In this document: positions 1 to 6,869 of the stretch, one piece after another
Numbering within the stretch: position 1 is the stretch's first letter
Layout: every line of letters starts with the position of its first letter
Source: JBCBZH01 sp039815415
GTDB taxonomy: Bacteria > Bacteroidota > Rhodothermia > Rhodothermales > Rubricoccaceae
Assembly (NCBI GenBank): GCA_039815415.1
Contig: JBCBZH010000179.1
Coordinates: 1-9,028 of the forward strand
Reading direction: 5' to 3'
DNA: 9,028 nucleotides
Made by a program: the position numbers and the translations under genes
Notes under the pieces: model-generated
What the model was told of the DNA's origin: nothing
The model's database searches: none
What the model saw: only the letters and a program-made list of their open reading frames with translations

Positions 1-344
1 GCCTCGCCAACGCGCACTTCTGGATCGGCACCATCGGCATTCTGCTCTACGTGCTGGCGATGTATACCTCGGGCATCACGCAGGGTCTGATGTGGCGCGC
101 CTTCGACGATGGCGGCCGCCTGCTCTACCCAGACTTCATCGAGACCGTGGTCCAGGTCAAGCCCATGTACTGGGTCCGCCTGATCGGCGGCACGCTCTAC
201 CTGGCCGGCGTCGTGCTGATGATGGTCAACCTGTGGAAGACCATCCTCAACGCGCCGAAGCAACTCCCGGACCCAGCGGTTGCCATGCCGCGCATGGGGC
301 CTGCGGGCGACGGCGCCAACACGCCCGCCCCCGCCATCGCCTGA
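1..344 (+). CDS. ccoN: cbb3-type cytochrome c oxidase subunit I (CcoN), C-terminal part
   Basis: This is the 3' end of the catalytic subunit of cbb3 oxidase, the high-affinity heme-copper terminal oxidase that reduces O2 and pumps protons across the inner membrane. The frame is open from base 3, giving 113 residues before TGA at 342-344; the catalytic part with the heme and CuB histidines lies outside the window. Two membrane helices are visible. One starts near FWIGTIGILLYVLAMY and continues into the SGITQGLMW stretch; the other is the last helix, around YWVRLIGGTLYLAG. Both are characteristic of the CcoN C-terminus. A short Pro/Ala-rich tail follows the last helix. ccoO starts 41 bases downstream on the same strand, which fits one operon. 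CcoN is not fused to CcoO here, although such fusions are known. The assignment rests on the helix motifs and on unmistakable ccoO and ccoP neighbours. Confidence 0.93.
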   Translation, partial: LANAHFWIGTIGILLYVLAMYTSGITQGLMWRAFDDGGRLLYPDFIETVVQVKPMYWVRLIGGTLYLAGVVLMMVNLWKTILNAPKQLPDPAVAMPRMGPAGDGANTPAPAIA

Positions 345-385
345 TTCGCCAGCTCGAGCGTCCTCCTCGCCCATTCTGATTTCCC

Positions 386-1105
386 ATGTCGCGTTTTATC
401 CAGGCCAACGGGGCTCACCGCCGCATCGAAGGCTGGCCGCTGGTCTTTACCATCCTCACCGTGCTGGCGATTCTGGTCGGCACCATCGTCGAGTTCGCGC
501 CCATCTTCCTCGTCGGAGGAGCGGTGGAGCCGATGGAGACGCTCGAACCCTTCACGCCGCTCGAAGTGGCGGGCCGGGACATCTACATCACGGAGGGCTG
601 CAACAACTGCCACAGCCAGATGGTGCGCCCCTTCCAACACGAGGCGCTGCGTTACGGTCCGTACTCGACGCCTGAGGAAGGCGCCTATGAGACGCCGCAC
701 CTGTGGGGCTCCAAGCGGACCGGGCCCGACCTGGCGCGCCTCGGCGGCAAGTACCCGGATCTGTGGCACGTCCGCCATATGGAGGAGCCGACGAGCACCA
801 GTCCGCAGTCCATCATGCCGCCCTACCCACACCTGCTGACCTCGACGGTGAACCTGGACAATCTCCCCGCCAAGCTGCGCGGCCTGCAGACCCTCGGCAT
901 TCCGTACACCGATGCGGAGATCGAGAACGCCGTCGCGTTGGCACAGGCTCAGGCAGATTCCATTGCCGCGAACATCGAGGAGCAGGGCGGTCCCGCGCGT
1001 CTCGCCGATAAGGAGATCACCGCGATGGTTGCTTATCTCCAGCGGCTCGGCAAAGACCGGGCTCGATTCGACGAATCCCAAGGCGACGTCGCCGTTGCCC
1101 AATAA
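386..1105 (+). CDS. ccoO: cbb3-type cytochrome c oxidase subunit II, mono-heme CcoO
   Basis: CcoO is the membrane-anchored mono-heme cytochrome c that passes electrons to the CcoN heme b/b3 centre. The protein has 239 residues. After a short N-terminal cytoplasmic stretch comes one membrane helix at about residues 18-42. The heme-binding motif CNNCH is at residues 72-76 within EGCNNCHSQMVRPF, a hallmark of this family. TGPDLARLGGKYPD (112-125) and the IMPPYP block (143-148) follow; Met144 is the likely axial heme ligand. The length is slightly above the usual ~200 residues because of an extra segment around residues 150-205. The ATG at 386 is chosen because it directly precedes the helix and matches family length; no Shine-Dalgarno sequence precedes it. 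The stop at 1103-1105 is five bases before ccoQ, consistent with cotranscription. Confidence 0.96.
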   Translation: MSRFIQANGAHRRIEGWPLVFTILTVLAILVGTIVEFAPIFLVGGAVEPMETLEPFTPLEVAGRDIYITEGCNNCHSQMVRPFQHEALRYGPYSTPEEGAYETPHLWGSKRTGPDLARLGGKYPDLWHVRHMEEPTSTSPQSIMPPYPHLLTSTVNLDNLPAKLRGLQTLGIPYTDAEIENAVALAQAQADSIAANIEEQGGPARLADKEITAMVAYLQRLGKDRARFDESQGDVAVAQ

Positions 1106-1110
1106 CCGCC

Positions 1111-1317
1111 ATGTGGAAAGAAACCGTTCGAGCCCTCCAGACCGGCGCCCTCGCTGAGGTGGCTGTTGTGGCCTTCGTGATCGCCTTTGTGATGGTGGTC
1201 GCCTACGCCTTCACGATGTCGAAGCGCACGCGCGACGAGATCAAGCAGCAGCCGCTCAACGACGCCCCTGAGTTTTTCCCCCGTGACCTCTCCCGAGACG
1301 AGGCCTCCAATGTCTGA
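1111..1317 (+). CDS. ccoQ: cbb3 oxidase small subunit CcoQ-like (CcoQ/FixQ)
   Basis: A 68-residue single-span membrane protein in the position normally held by CcoQ, a small subunit that stabilises the interaction of CcoP with the CcoNO core. One hydrophobic helix spans about residues 13-34, followed by a positively charged turn (SKRTRDEIKQQ) and a polar, acidic tail, the usual CcoQ topology. The protein is a little longer than many CcoQ proteins. It starts five bases after the ccoO stop. Its 3' end overlaps the preferred ccoP start by eight bases, so translational coupling is likely. The sequence is too short and variable to name on its own; the call depends on position between ccoO and ccoP and on topology. 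Confidence 0.85.
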   Translation: MWKETVRALQTGALAEVAVVAFVIAFVMVVAYAFTMSKRTRDEIKQQPLNDAPEFFPRDLSRDEASNV

Positions 1318-2047
1318 TTCGACTGTGCCCAACACCCCCGACGCCAGCTCGTCCGATGCGCCGCGTCCCGAGGACGCGATCGGGGACAACCCGCCGTCTG
1401 AGACCACGCCAGATCCGGAGTCTTCCCTCCGCGAGCCCGCTGCGGCCACGCTGCCCGAGGCCGCCATTGGCGAGGGCGCGGTGGACCGCGTGATGGAGGG
1501 CCACACCTACGACGGCATCCGCGAGTACGACAACCCGATGCCGGGCTGGTGGGTCGCCATCTTTGTGATTACGGTGCTCTTTGCACCGGTGTACATGCTC
1601 GGCGTCCACGTCTTCGACTTCATCGACGACTACCAGGACGACCTCGCGGAGAAGGGCGTCGAGCTGGCGGCCATCCGGGAAGCCTACGCGGCCAGCGGAC
1701 CGTCCTTCGAAGAGACGCCAGCCGCTCTCCAGGAGTATGCGCAGGACGCAAGCCTCCTACCGGTGGGCGCGGAGGCCTATCAGACGACCTGTGCGTCCTG
1801 CCACGCGGCGGACGGCGGCGGCCTCATTGGTCCCAACCTGGCCGACGAGTACTGGATCCACGACCCGAGCCCTGAGGGCATCTGGCTCGCCATCAAGGAG
1901 GGCTTCCCAGCTCAGGGAATGCCGCCCTGGGGAGACATCCTCACCTCCGATGAGAAGGCCGGCCTGATCGCCTATGTGACGTCCCTCCAGGGCACCACGC
2001 CTGCCGAACCAAAGGAGCCACAAGGCGAGCTGGTGGTCGGTCTGTAG
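1310..2047 (+). CDS. ccoP: cbb3-type cytochrome c oxidase subunit III, mono-heme CcoP
   Basis: CcoP is the electron entry subunit of cbb3 oxidase, anchored in the inner membrane with its heme domain in the periplasm. From ATG 1310 it has 245 residues. An acidic, Ser/Pro-rich N-terminus (1-50) precedes the conserved block HTYDGIREYDNPMPGWW (65-81). One membrane helix follows at about 80-100. A single cytochrome c domain at about 150-228 carries CASCH at 161-165 and GMPPW (203-207), with Met204 as probable axial ligand. Classical CcoP has two CxxCH motifs; only one is present, with a 50-residue spacer where the first heme domain would be. Mono-heme CcoP is, from general knowledge, not unusual in Bacteroidota relatives. 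A GTG at 1283 in the same frame would add nine residues, but ATG 1310 has GACGAGG a few bases upstream and is preferred. A spacer of 86 bases separates it from the convergent next gene. Confidence 0.94.
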   Translation: MSDSTVPNTPDASSSDAPRPEDAIGDNPPSETTPDPESSLREPAAATLPEAAIGEGAVDRVMEGHTYDGIREYDNPMPGWWVAIFVITVLFAPVYMLGVHVFDFIDDYQDDLAEKGVELAAIREAYAASGPSFEETPAALQEYAQDASLLPVGAEAYQTTCASCHAADGGGLIGPNLADEYWIHDPSPEGIWLAIKEGFPAQGMPPWGDILTSDEKAGLIAYVTSLQGTTPAEPKEPQGELVVGL

Positions 2048-2085
2048 TCCGGCACGATTTGTCCAAGCGCGAGGCCTCGAGCAAC

Positions 2086-2121
2086 GCCAACGATGGAGCT
2101 ACCTATGCTTCCCGCGTTGGC
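2086..2121. terminator. Weak inverted repeat between convergent genes, possible terminator
   Basis: GCCAACG (2086-2092) and CGTTGGC (2115-2121) form a perfect 7-bp stem around a 22-base loop, in the 86-base gap between ccoP and the convergent secreted-protein gene. Termination is expected here from both sides. There is no T-run after either arm and the loop is long, so this is only a candidate. Confidence 0.2.
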
Positions 2122-2133
2122 AAGCGTCAGAGG

Positions 2134-3933
2134 TCAGTGGACGACGGTGAGCTTGTGTGACGTGACCGTCGCACCGGCTCGCATCCGAAGGAGGTAGACC
2201 CCTTTGGGCAACGCGCTGGCGTCGATCGTGACCGTGTGCGTCCCTGCGGCAGACTGGGCATCCACGAGAACGTCAAGCTGGCGACCGAGCGCATCGAAGA
2301 CCGCCAGCTCGACGTGAGCTGGACTGTCCAGGGTATAGCGGACCGTGGTTTGGGACGTGGACGGATTCGGGTAGCTCTCGAGGGACGACAGGCGTTCGAG
2401 CTGCGGGGCCTCGTGTGCGACGAGAAGGCGCGTGGGCCACGTGGCGAGGAGCGTGTACTGCGAATCGACAGGCTGCCCTTCCGCGTTGGTGCATTGGACC
2501 GTCGCCTGGAACGGTGCCGTCCCTGAGTCCCATCCGATGACTCCGCAGTGGGCAGCCTCCGCTCCCAAGGCTGAAACCTGCACGTTGCCTCCAGGGGCCT
2601 CGTCCAGGCCTTCGAACTCAGAGAAGGCCATCGCATAGACGCCCACATCGGAGCGCGTTGCGACAACGGGGCCCGCCGTTGGGGTGTAGCTGTAGAGACC
2701 GTTGGGCGTGTAGTTCGCGGTCTCCTTGTCATCACCCAGGGCATACGCCAGTCCGTCAAGGCCTGCGTCACTCGGCCACAGGGCAAGAATGGAGAACTGC
2801 AGATCCTCGGGTTGGCCGTCGAGATCGAAGCATCGAACAAAGGCGTCGAGCGTCTCGCCTCCCCAACTGTCCACCTGGCATCGCCCGCCGGCCTCGCCAT
2901 AAGTGGTGACCTGGACGTGGCCTCCTCCAAGAGCCCCGCTCGTGCCCGTGAACCGAACACGGTGGAGCCCTTTCTCGAACCGGTCGATGACACCGGGGTC
3001 TCCGGTCGGCGTATAGCTGTAGGGGTCGTCAGCGACAGAGGTGGACTGCGTTGGCGTGTCTACCCAGGCGAATGCCAGCCCGGACACAGTTGCGTCTGTA
3101 TCGGGCCACGTCACCAGCACGGTGTACTGGGCGTCCACAGGCTGGCCGGTTGGAGTTGTACACCGGACATCAACGGTGGTGGTGCTCCACCTCAGAACCT
3201 GGCAGTGCGCCGTGCTGCTTCCGTAGGCGGTCACCTGCACATTTCCACCTCCAAGCGAGCCCTCGAGTTGAGCAAAATCGATGCTGTACGTTCCTACCTC
3301 AGACCGGGTGATGGTGATGTCCTCCCCTGAGGCGGAGTAGCTGAACGTGGCGTTGGGTGTGTAGCTGTCAGCCGCCGCATCGTCGGCCCAGACATACGCG
3401 CTGGTGGCCTCCGTAGGTGGGACGGTTGTCGGCCCGAGGTCGACGGCGAACGCGAGATCGACGCCGAAGGCAGTCAGGGTGGACGCATTGGGCCCAGTGA
3501 AGGCATTCCCGCCCGGATACGGGTCTCCGTTGAACCCGCTGATGGATCCGGTTCCGCTCGTTGGTGGATCCAGGAACAGCGTGTAGGGTTGGTTGGCGTC
3601 CAGCATGACCAGAGAGGGGACAGGAATACGCTGGAAGCCCGTTTCCGCGAGGCTGTATGGCGCTGTTGCGATGGTGGGTCCAGAGCCGTTGGCACTCAGA
3701 ATCCGGAGTGTCCCCGTCAGAGGGCCATCGTCGACAGATTGCACGCGCACCTCAATGCCCTGGAGAACACCTGTGCAGGGCGCGACGAAGCTCTGACCGA
3801 TGCCTACATCAGCAGTGAGGCTTGCAAACGCATTTCGGGTGCGCTGGGAGATCTCACTCGTGGCTGTGCAGTCCTGAGCGTACGCGGATGGAAGAAGGGC
3901 AAGGCAGGCGAGGAGTGCAGGCCAGACACGCAT
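2134..3933 (-). CDS. Secreted protein with three ~100-residue beta repeats and a C-terminal T9SS sorting domain
   Basis: This 599-residue protein is predicted to be exported and then moved across the outer membrane by the type IX system. The signal peptide is residues 1-19, with cleavage after AYA. Residues about 43-165 form a beta-rich domain (QSFVAPCTG near 48-55, FNGDPYPGG near 134-142) of the kind seen in carbohydrate-binding or adhesive surface proteins. Three imperfect repeats follow at about 178-277, 288-387 and 396-500. Each carries a YTP...YSY entry, a GGGNVQV-like core, a Cys pair (244/258, 352/368, 463/481), GQP(V/E)D and a closing LxTWP-like strand. The sorting domain (about 517-599) begins SYPNPS and contains FDALGR and LPKGVYLLRM. 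The specific function is unknown; adhesion or matrix contact is a guess. The start is fixed by the signal peptide. A TACCTTGG at 3987-3994 on the minus strand is one base from the Bacteroidota -7 element. Confidence 0.85.
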   Translation of the reverse strand: MRVWPALLACLALLPSAYAQDCTATSEISQRTRNAFASLTADVGIGQSFVAPCTGVLQGIEVRVQSVDDGPLTGTLRILSANGSGPTIATAPYSLAETGFQRIPVPSLVMLDANQPYTLFLDPPTSGTGSISGFNGDPYPGGNAFTGPNASTLTAFGVDLAFAVDLGPTTVPPTEATSAYVWADDAAADSYTPNATFSYSASGEDITITRSEVGTYSIDFAQLEGSLGGGNVQVTAYGSSTAHCQVLRWSTTTVDVRCTTPTGQPVDAQYTVLVTWPDTDATVSGLAFAWVDTPTQSTSVADDPYSYTPTGDPGVIDRFEKGLHRVRFTGTSGALGGGHVQVTTYGEAGGRCQVDSWGGETLDAFVRCFDLDGQPEDLQFSILALWPSDAGLDGLAYALGDDKETANYTPNGLYSYTPTAGPVVATRSDVGVYAMAFSEFEGLDEAPGGNVQVSALGAEAAHCGVIGWDSGTAPFQATVQCTNAEGQPVDSQYTLLATWPTRLLVAHEAPQLERLSSLESYPNPSTSQTTVRYTLDSPAHVELAVFDALGRQLDVLVDAQSAAGTHTVTIDASALPKGVYLLRMRAGATVTSHKLTVVH

Positions 3934-4212
3934 CGGATTGGATTGGGAGAGAGAGGTCGATTTTAAGAGTTAGCTCAGTGCGCGATCCAAGGTAGAAAAC
4001 AGGGATGGCCCAGGGGGTATGAGAGACGAGAGCCCCATCTGACCAGCTCAATGATGCCAGCGCGAGGGTGCCCCGAACTGGCGACTCGGCCTCCGTCCGG
4101 TGTCGGTTCCTCCCGGCCTCTGGGGTTTCAGGCAATCGGGGCCCTATGTTTGAAGGCAACTGCGGAGTGCTCGAGAGGACCGGTGCGCGCAGATCCTGTT
4201 GCTGACCCGACG
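3934..4212. promoter_or_regulatory. Divergent intergenic region
   Basis: This 279-base gap separates the start codons of two divergent genes, so promoters for both should lie here. Apart from the candidate -7 elements described separately, I see no operator-like palindrome. No Shine-Dalgarno sequence precedes either start codon. The plus-strand frame is open from ATG 4051 into the epimerase gene, but its translation (Arg/Pro/Gly-rich, no helix) looks non-coding. Confidence 0.5.
4145..4152 (+). promoter_or_regulatory. Candidate Bacteroidota-type -7 element for the epimerase gene
   Basis: TATGTTTG matches the Bacteroidota primary sigma -7 consensus TAnnTTTG exactly and lies 60 bases before ATG 4213 on the correct strand. 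It stands out in a GC-rich neighbourhood. The -33 TTG partner is weak: only TTTC at 4126-4129 is near the expected distance. This is pattern matching only, and the consensus may differ in this lineage. Confidence 0.3.
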
Positions 4213-5571
4213 ATGATCCGCACGTCTTCGCTTGCTCTCCTCCTGCTGGCAACCTGTAGCCCCTCCCCGCCCGGCGGGCCGCTTCCGCCTGAGGTCCGGG
4301 TAGCCCTTGCCGGAGAGGTGGAACTGGGGATCCAGAACATCTTTCAGGCGTGGTATCCGCGCGCGGTAGACCGCGCGTACGGTGGCTTCCTGAGCCAGTT
4401 TGACCACGAGTGGGTGCCCGGAGACGATCAGCAGAAGATGGTGGTGACGCAGGCGCGCCACACGTGGACAACGGCGCAGGCCGCAATGTGGACCGGAGAC
4501 TCCACGTACCTCGCGGTGAGCCGCCACGGCGTCGCGTTTCTCCAGCAGGTGATGTGGGATGCTGAGCATGGAGGGTTCTACTGGCTGGTCGAACGCGACG
4601 GCACTCCGGTCCCGGAGCCGGACGGTCGACTCATCAAGAAGACCTACGGCATGGCCTTCGGGATCTATGGCCTCGCCGCGTCTTATGCCGCGACGGGAGA
4701 CGCCAGCGCGCTGGCGTTGGCGCAGGAGGCCTTTCAGTGGTTGGACGCGCACGCGCATGATGCTTCGAATGGGGGGTACTTCACCCACGTCACCCGCGAG
4801 GGAGAGCCCCTGCGTTCCGGCCTGCGGCGCGAGACCGCGAAGAGTCAGAACACATCCCTCCACGTCATCGAGGCCTTTACAGAGTTGTATCGCCTCTGGC
4901 CGGACCCGACACTCCGACAGCGGATCGAGGAAATGCTGGTCTTGATCCGGGACACGATGCGTGTGGATCCCGGGACGCTGACGCAGTATTCGACCGAAGA
5001 CTGGACCCCGGCGTCCTATCGCGACTCCTCGACCTCCATCCGTGTTGCCAATGTCTACTACGACCACGTCTCCGCCGGACATGACGTGGAAGCGGCCTAC
5101 CTTCTCCTGGACGCCGCCGACGTCATCGGGATGGATCTTGCGGAGACGCTGGAGGCGGCACAGCAACTGGTCGATCACAGCCTCGCGACCGGCTGGGACG
5201 AGATGAATGCCGGGTTCGTAGAGGCGAGCTATTACATGGTCGAGGGAGAGCCGCCCGTTGTGGTGAATCCCTCCAAGACGTGGTGGGCTCAGGCCGAAGG
5301 GCTCAATACTCTGCTTCTGATGGGCGACCTCGTGCCGGAGGCACAGGATCGGTACTACAGTGCCTTCCTCCAGATGTGGGGGTACATCCAGGGCTACCTC
5401 GTCGATCACGAGCACGGCGGCTGGTACTCTGGGGGGCTCGATCGCCAGCCCGAGGCCCGCGATGCCGACAAGGGAGACATCTGGAAAGGGGCCTACCACA
5501 ACAGCCGCGCACTGATGAATGTCGCGCGGCGGCTCCGAGCTTCTGATCCCCGCTCGCGCATCGCCCTGTAG
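4213..5571 (+). CDS. Exported lipoprotein, N-acylglucosamine 2-epimerase / cellobiose 2-epimerase family
   Basis: A 452-residue member of the AGE superfamily, (alpha/alpha)6-barrel enzymes that epimerise or isomerise sugars at C2. The ATG at 4213 is chosen because it begins a lipoprotein signal, with hydrophobic residues 7-14 and lipobox LATC ending at Cys15. Expected catalytic features are present: Arg82 in QARHTW, His217 in SLHVIEAF, the GHDVE motif with His290 and Glu293, the KTWWAQAEG block (356-364) with Trp357/358, and Trp424 and His429 in DIWKGAYHNSRAL. KTYGMAFGIYGLA (143-155) is another family block. This set matches cellobiose/mannobiose 2-epimerases better than RenBP-type enzymes. 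A typical cellobiose epimerase is cytoplasmic and about 390-410 residues; the extra length here is largely the signal and linker. The protein is probably a periplasmic or outer-membrane lipoprotein acting on oligosaccharides; substrate is not determinable. It is transcribed divergently from the T9SS-exported neighbour. Confidence 0.88.
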   Translation: MIRTSSLALLLLATCSPSPPGGPLPPEVRVALAGEVELGIQNIFQAWYPRAVDRAYGGFLSQFDHEWVPGDDQQKMVVTQARHTWTTAQAAMWTGDSTYLAVSRHGVAFLQQVMWDAEHGGFYWLVERDGTPVPEPDGRLIKKTYGMAFGIYGLAASYAATGDASALALAQEAFQWLDAHAHDASNGGYFTHVTREGEPLRSGLRRETAKSQNTSLHVIEAFTELYRLWPDPTLRQRIEEMLVLIRDTMRVDPGTLTQYSTEDWTPASYRDSSTSIRVANVYYDHVSAGHDVEAAYLLLDAADVIGMDLAETLEAAQQLVDHSLATGWDEMNAGFVEASYYMVEGEPPVVVNPSKTWWAQAEGLNTLLLMGDLVPEAQDRYYSAFLQMWGYIQGYLVDHEHGGWYSGGLDRQPEARDADKGDIWKGAYHNSRALMNVARRLRASDPRSRIAL

Positions 5572-5595
5572 CGGGTGATCGCTCTGTAGCGGATG
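5560..5595 (+). repeat. Tandem 18-bp duplication spanning the epimerase stop codon
   Basis: Two adjacent 18-base units (5560-5577 and 5578-5595) differ at two positions and share the form ATCGCyCTGTAGCGGrTG, where y is C/T and r is G/A. The first contains the TAG stop of the epimerase gene (5569-5571). Because the unit is a multiple of three, the second copy repeats Ile-Ala-Leu-stop in the same frame, giving a second in-frame TAG at 5587-5589. Confidence 0.8.
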
Positions 5596-5666
5596 GAGGG
5601 AAAGACTTGCTGTTTTCGGGGGGCTCCGGGCTGGCGATCATCGCGCGGGTGCAGAACGCTGTCCGA

Positions 5667-6869
5667 TCACTGGCGCTCGAACCGACGGGCACCGATGACG
5701 ATGGCGTCACTACCGGGCCATGCGTACAGCGGAAGTCGCTGGACCTCGCCATCCTCATGATGCAGCGTCAGTGTGGTGCCACTCAGCGTGTACGTTCCGC
5801 CTTTGCGGCCTGTCGCGGTTCCTACACCTGCGCCTCGCCCGGAGATACCGGTGCCGTGGCTGCGCTCAAAGCGACCGTTCGAGTGAAACCAGAAGTCGCT
5901 GGATGCTGCTGCGGAGACCACAGGTGCGCCTGTGTAGACTCCGACGGTCCGGTTCTGCGTGGAGACGAAATGCCCCTGGATCCGGGACGAGTGGAGGGGC
6001 TGAGGCGCCAGGAACAGTTGGTTCCGGCTGCGACGCCAGCCCTTTCCTTCGCGCTGGAGCGTGATGTGCTCGTACCGGGTTCCTGCGAGGCCCGTGTAGT
6101 GGAGCTGGAGCGTAGAGCCATCGCGCCGCCATGTTCCGAATCGCTGCGGGTCCTCGCGCTGGAGAACGGCGGGGTCGATGGCGTCGGGCGAGAGCGCGAG
6201 AGGGCCTCCGTAGAAGGAGCCGTCGGGGAACAGAGTGAGCATGCGGATGCGCCAGCCACCAGATCCCGTCGCCGGGTTCAGCGGTTGGAGGTACATCGCA
6301 ACGAGCTGCTGGACGGACCCCTGCGGAGGCGTTCTGGGTGTCGAAGGTGTGGAACGCGCGGATGTCGTCTGAGTGCGGGCGAGCGGTGCGATGCTGTTGG
6401 TGATCGTAGCAAGCAGAGCGGCGCCCCCAAGGGCCTCGAAGCGATCTGGGGCCGCAGCGAATGCAGCCAGGATGGTGACTCCACGCTCGGCATCCGGGTC
6501 TACCAGAACGGCAGCCTGGCTGGAGCCGTTGCGAAGCCGGGCAACCACGAGTAGCCCTTCTCCGCTGTCAGAGCGGATTCGCTGAATCACGTCGTACGCC
6601 GCAGAGCCGTCGAGGACGCCGGAGACGGCAGCCTCGGCATCGAGCCCCGGCGAATAGGGGCGCACACGGAGGTGAATTTGGGCATCGCCCGACGGAGAGG
6701 TCAGGAGGAGGGCACCTTGAGAGTTGGTGTGCTGGGTCCAGCCTTCAGGGACGCGAAGCTGGCTGTCTTCGTGGACGATGGGCGTCAGAGCAACGCGAGG
6801 CTGGGCCTGGGTAGGGAGGCTTACAAGTGCGGTGACGAAAGCAAGGATGAGGGAGAGGCGCGTTAGCAT
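5667..6869 (-). CDS. Secreted protein of unknown function, two-domain
   Basis: I do not recognise a named family. From ATG at 6869 the protein has 400 residues. A signal peptide covers residues 1-22 (hydrophobic core LILAFVTALVSL, cleavage after TQA), which is why this start is preferred to upstream in-frame ATGs at 6932 and 6890. Residues about 31-163 form an alpha/beta region opening with LRVPEGWTQHTNSQGALLL, reminiscent of small periplasmic domains with a PEGW motif. A Ser/Thr/Pro linker (about 164-183) leads to a beta-rich C-terminal region (188-400). That region contains two related units: FPDGSFYGG...GTWRRDGSTLQLHY (214-259) and FHSNGRFERS...GGTYTLSGTTLTLHH (328-371). There is no lipobox, no sorting domain and almost no Cys, so a periplasmic or directly secreted location is likely. 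The gene converges on the epimerase gene and diverges from ccoG. Confidence 0.75.
   Translation of the reverse strand: MLTRLSLILAFVTALVSLPTQAQPRVALTPIVHEDSQLRVPEGWTQHTNSQGALLLTSPSGDAQIHLRVRPYSPGLDAEAAVSGVLDGSAAYDVIQRIRSDSGEGLLVVARLRNGSSQAAVLVDPDAERGVTILAAFAAAPDRFEALGGAALLATITNSIAPLARTQTTSARSTPSTPRTPPQGSVQQLVAMYLQPLNPATGSGGWRIRMLTLFPDGSFYGGPLALSPDAIDPAVLQREDPQRFGTWRRDGSTLQLHYTGLAGTRYEHITLQREGKGWRRSRNQLFLAPQPLHSSRIQGHFVSTQNRTVGVYTGAPVVSAAASSDFWFHSNGRFERSHGTGISGRGAGVGTATGRKGGTYTLSGTTLTLHHEDGEVQRLPLYAWPGSDAIVIGARRFERQ

Noticed and set aside
197..1102. Antisense open frame (301 codons) over the ccoN end and ccoO
   Set aside because: It covers two well-identified oxidase genes; the translation is low-complexity Arg/His/Gly-rich and has no signal or domain.
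1283..1309. GTG 1283 as the ccoP start
   Set aside because: Possible, but ATG 1310 has the only SD-like sequence in the window at a suitable distance and overlaps the ccoQ stop in the usual coupled way.
4051..4212. Upstream extension of the epimerase from ATG 4051
   Set aside because: The extra 54 residues are Arg/Pro/Gly-rich and would bury the lipoprotein signal that begins at ATG 4213; the candidate -7 element at 4145 would also lie inside it.
4144..5499. Long antisense open frame (451 codons) opposite the epimerase gene
   Set aside because: It lies wholly opposite a gene with a complete set of family motifs; its translation is rich in Arg, Val and Gly without any recognisable motif, as expected from high-GC codon bias on the other strand.
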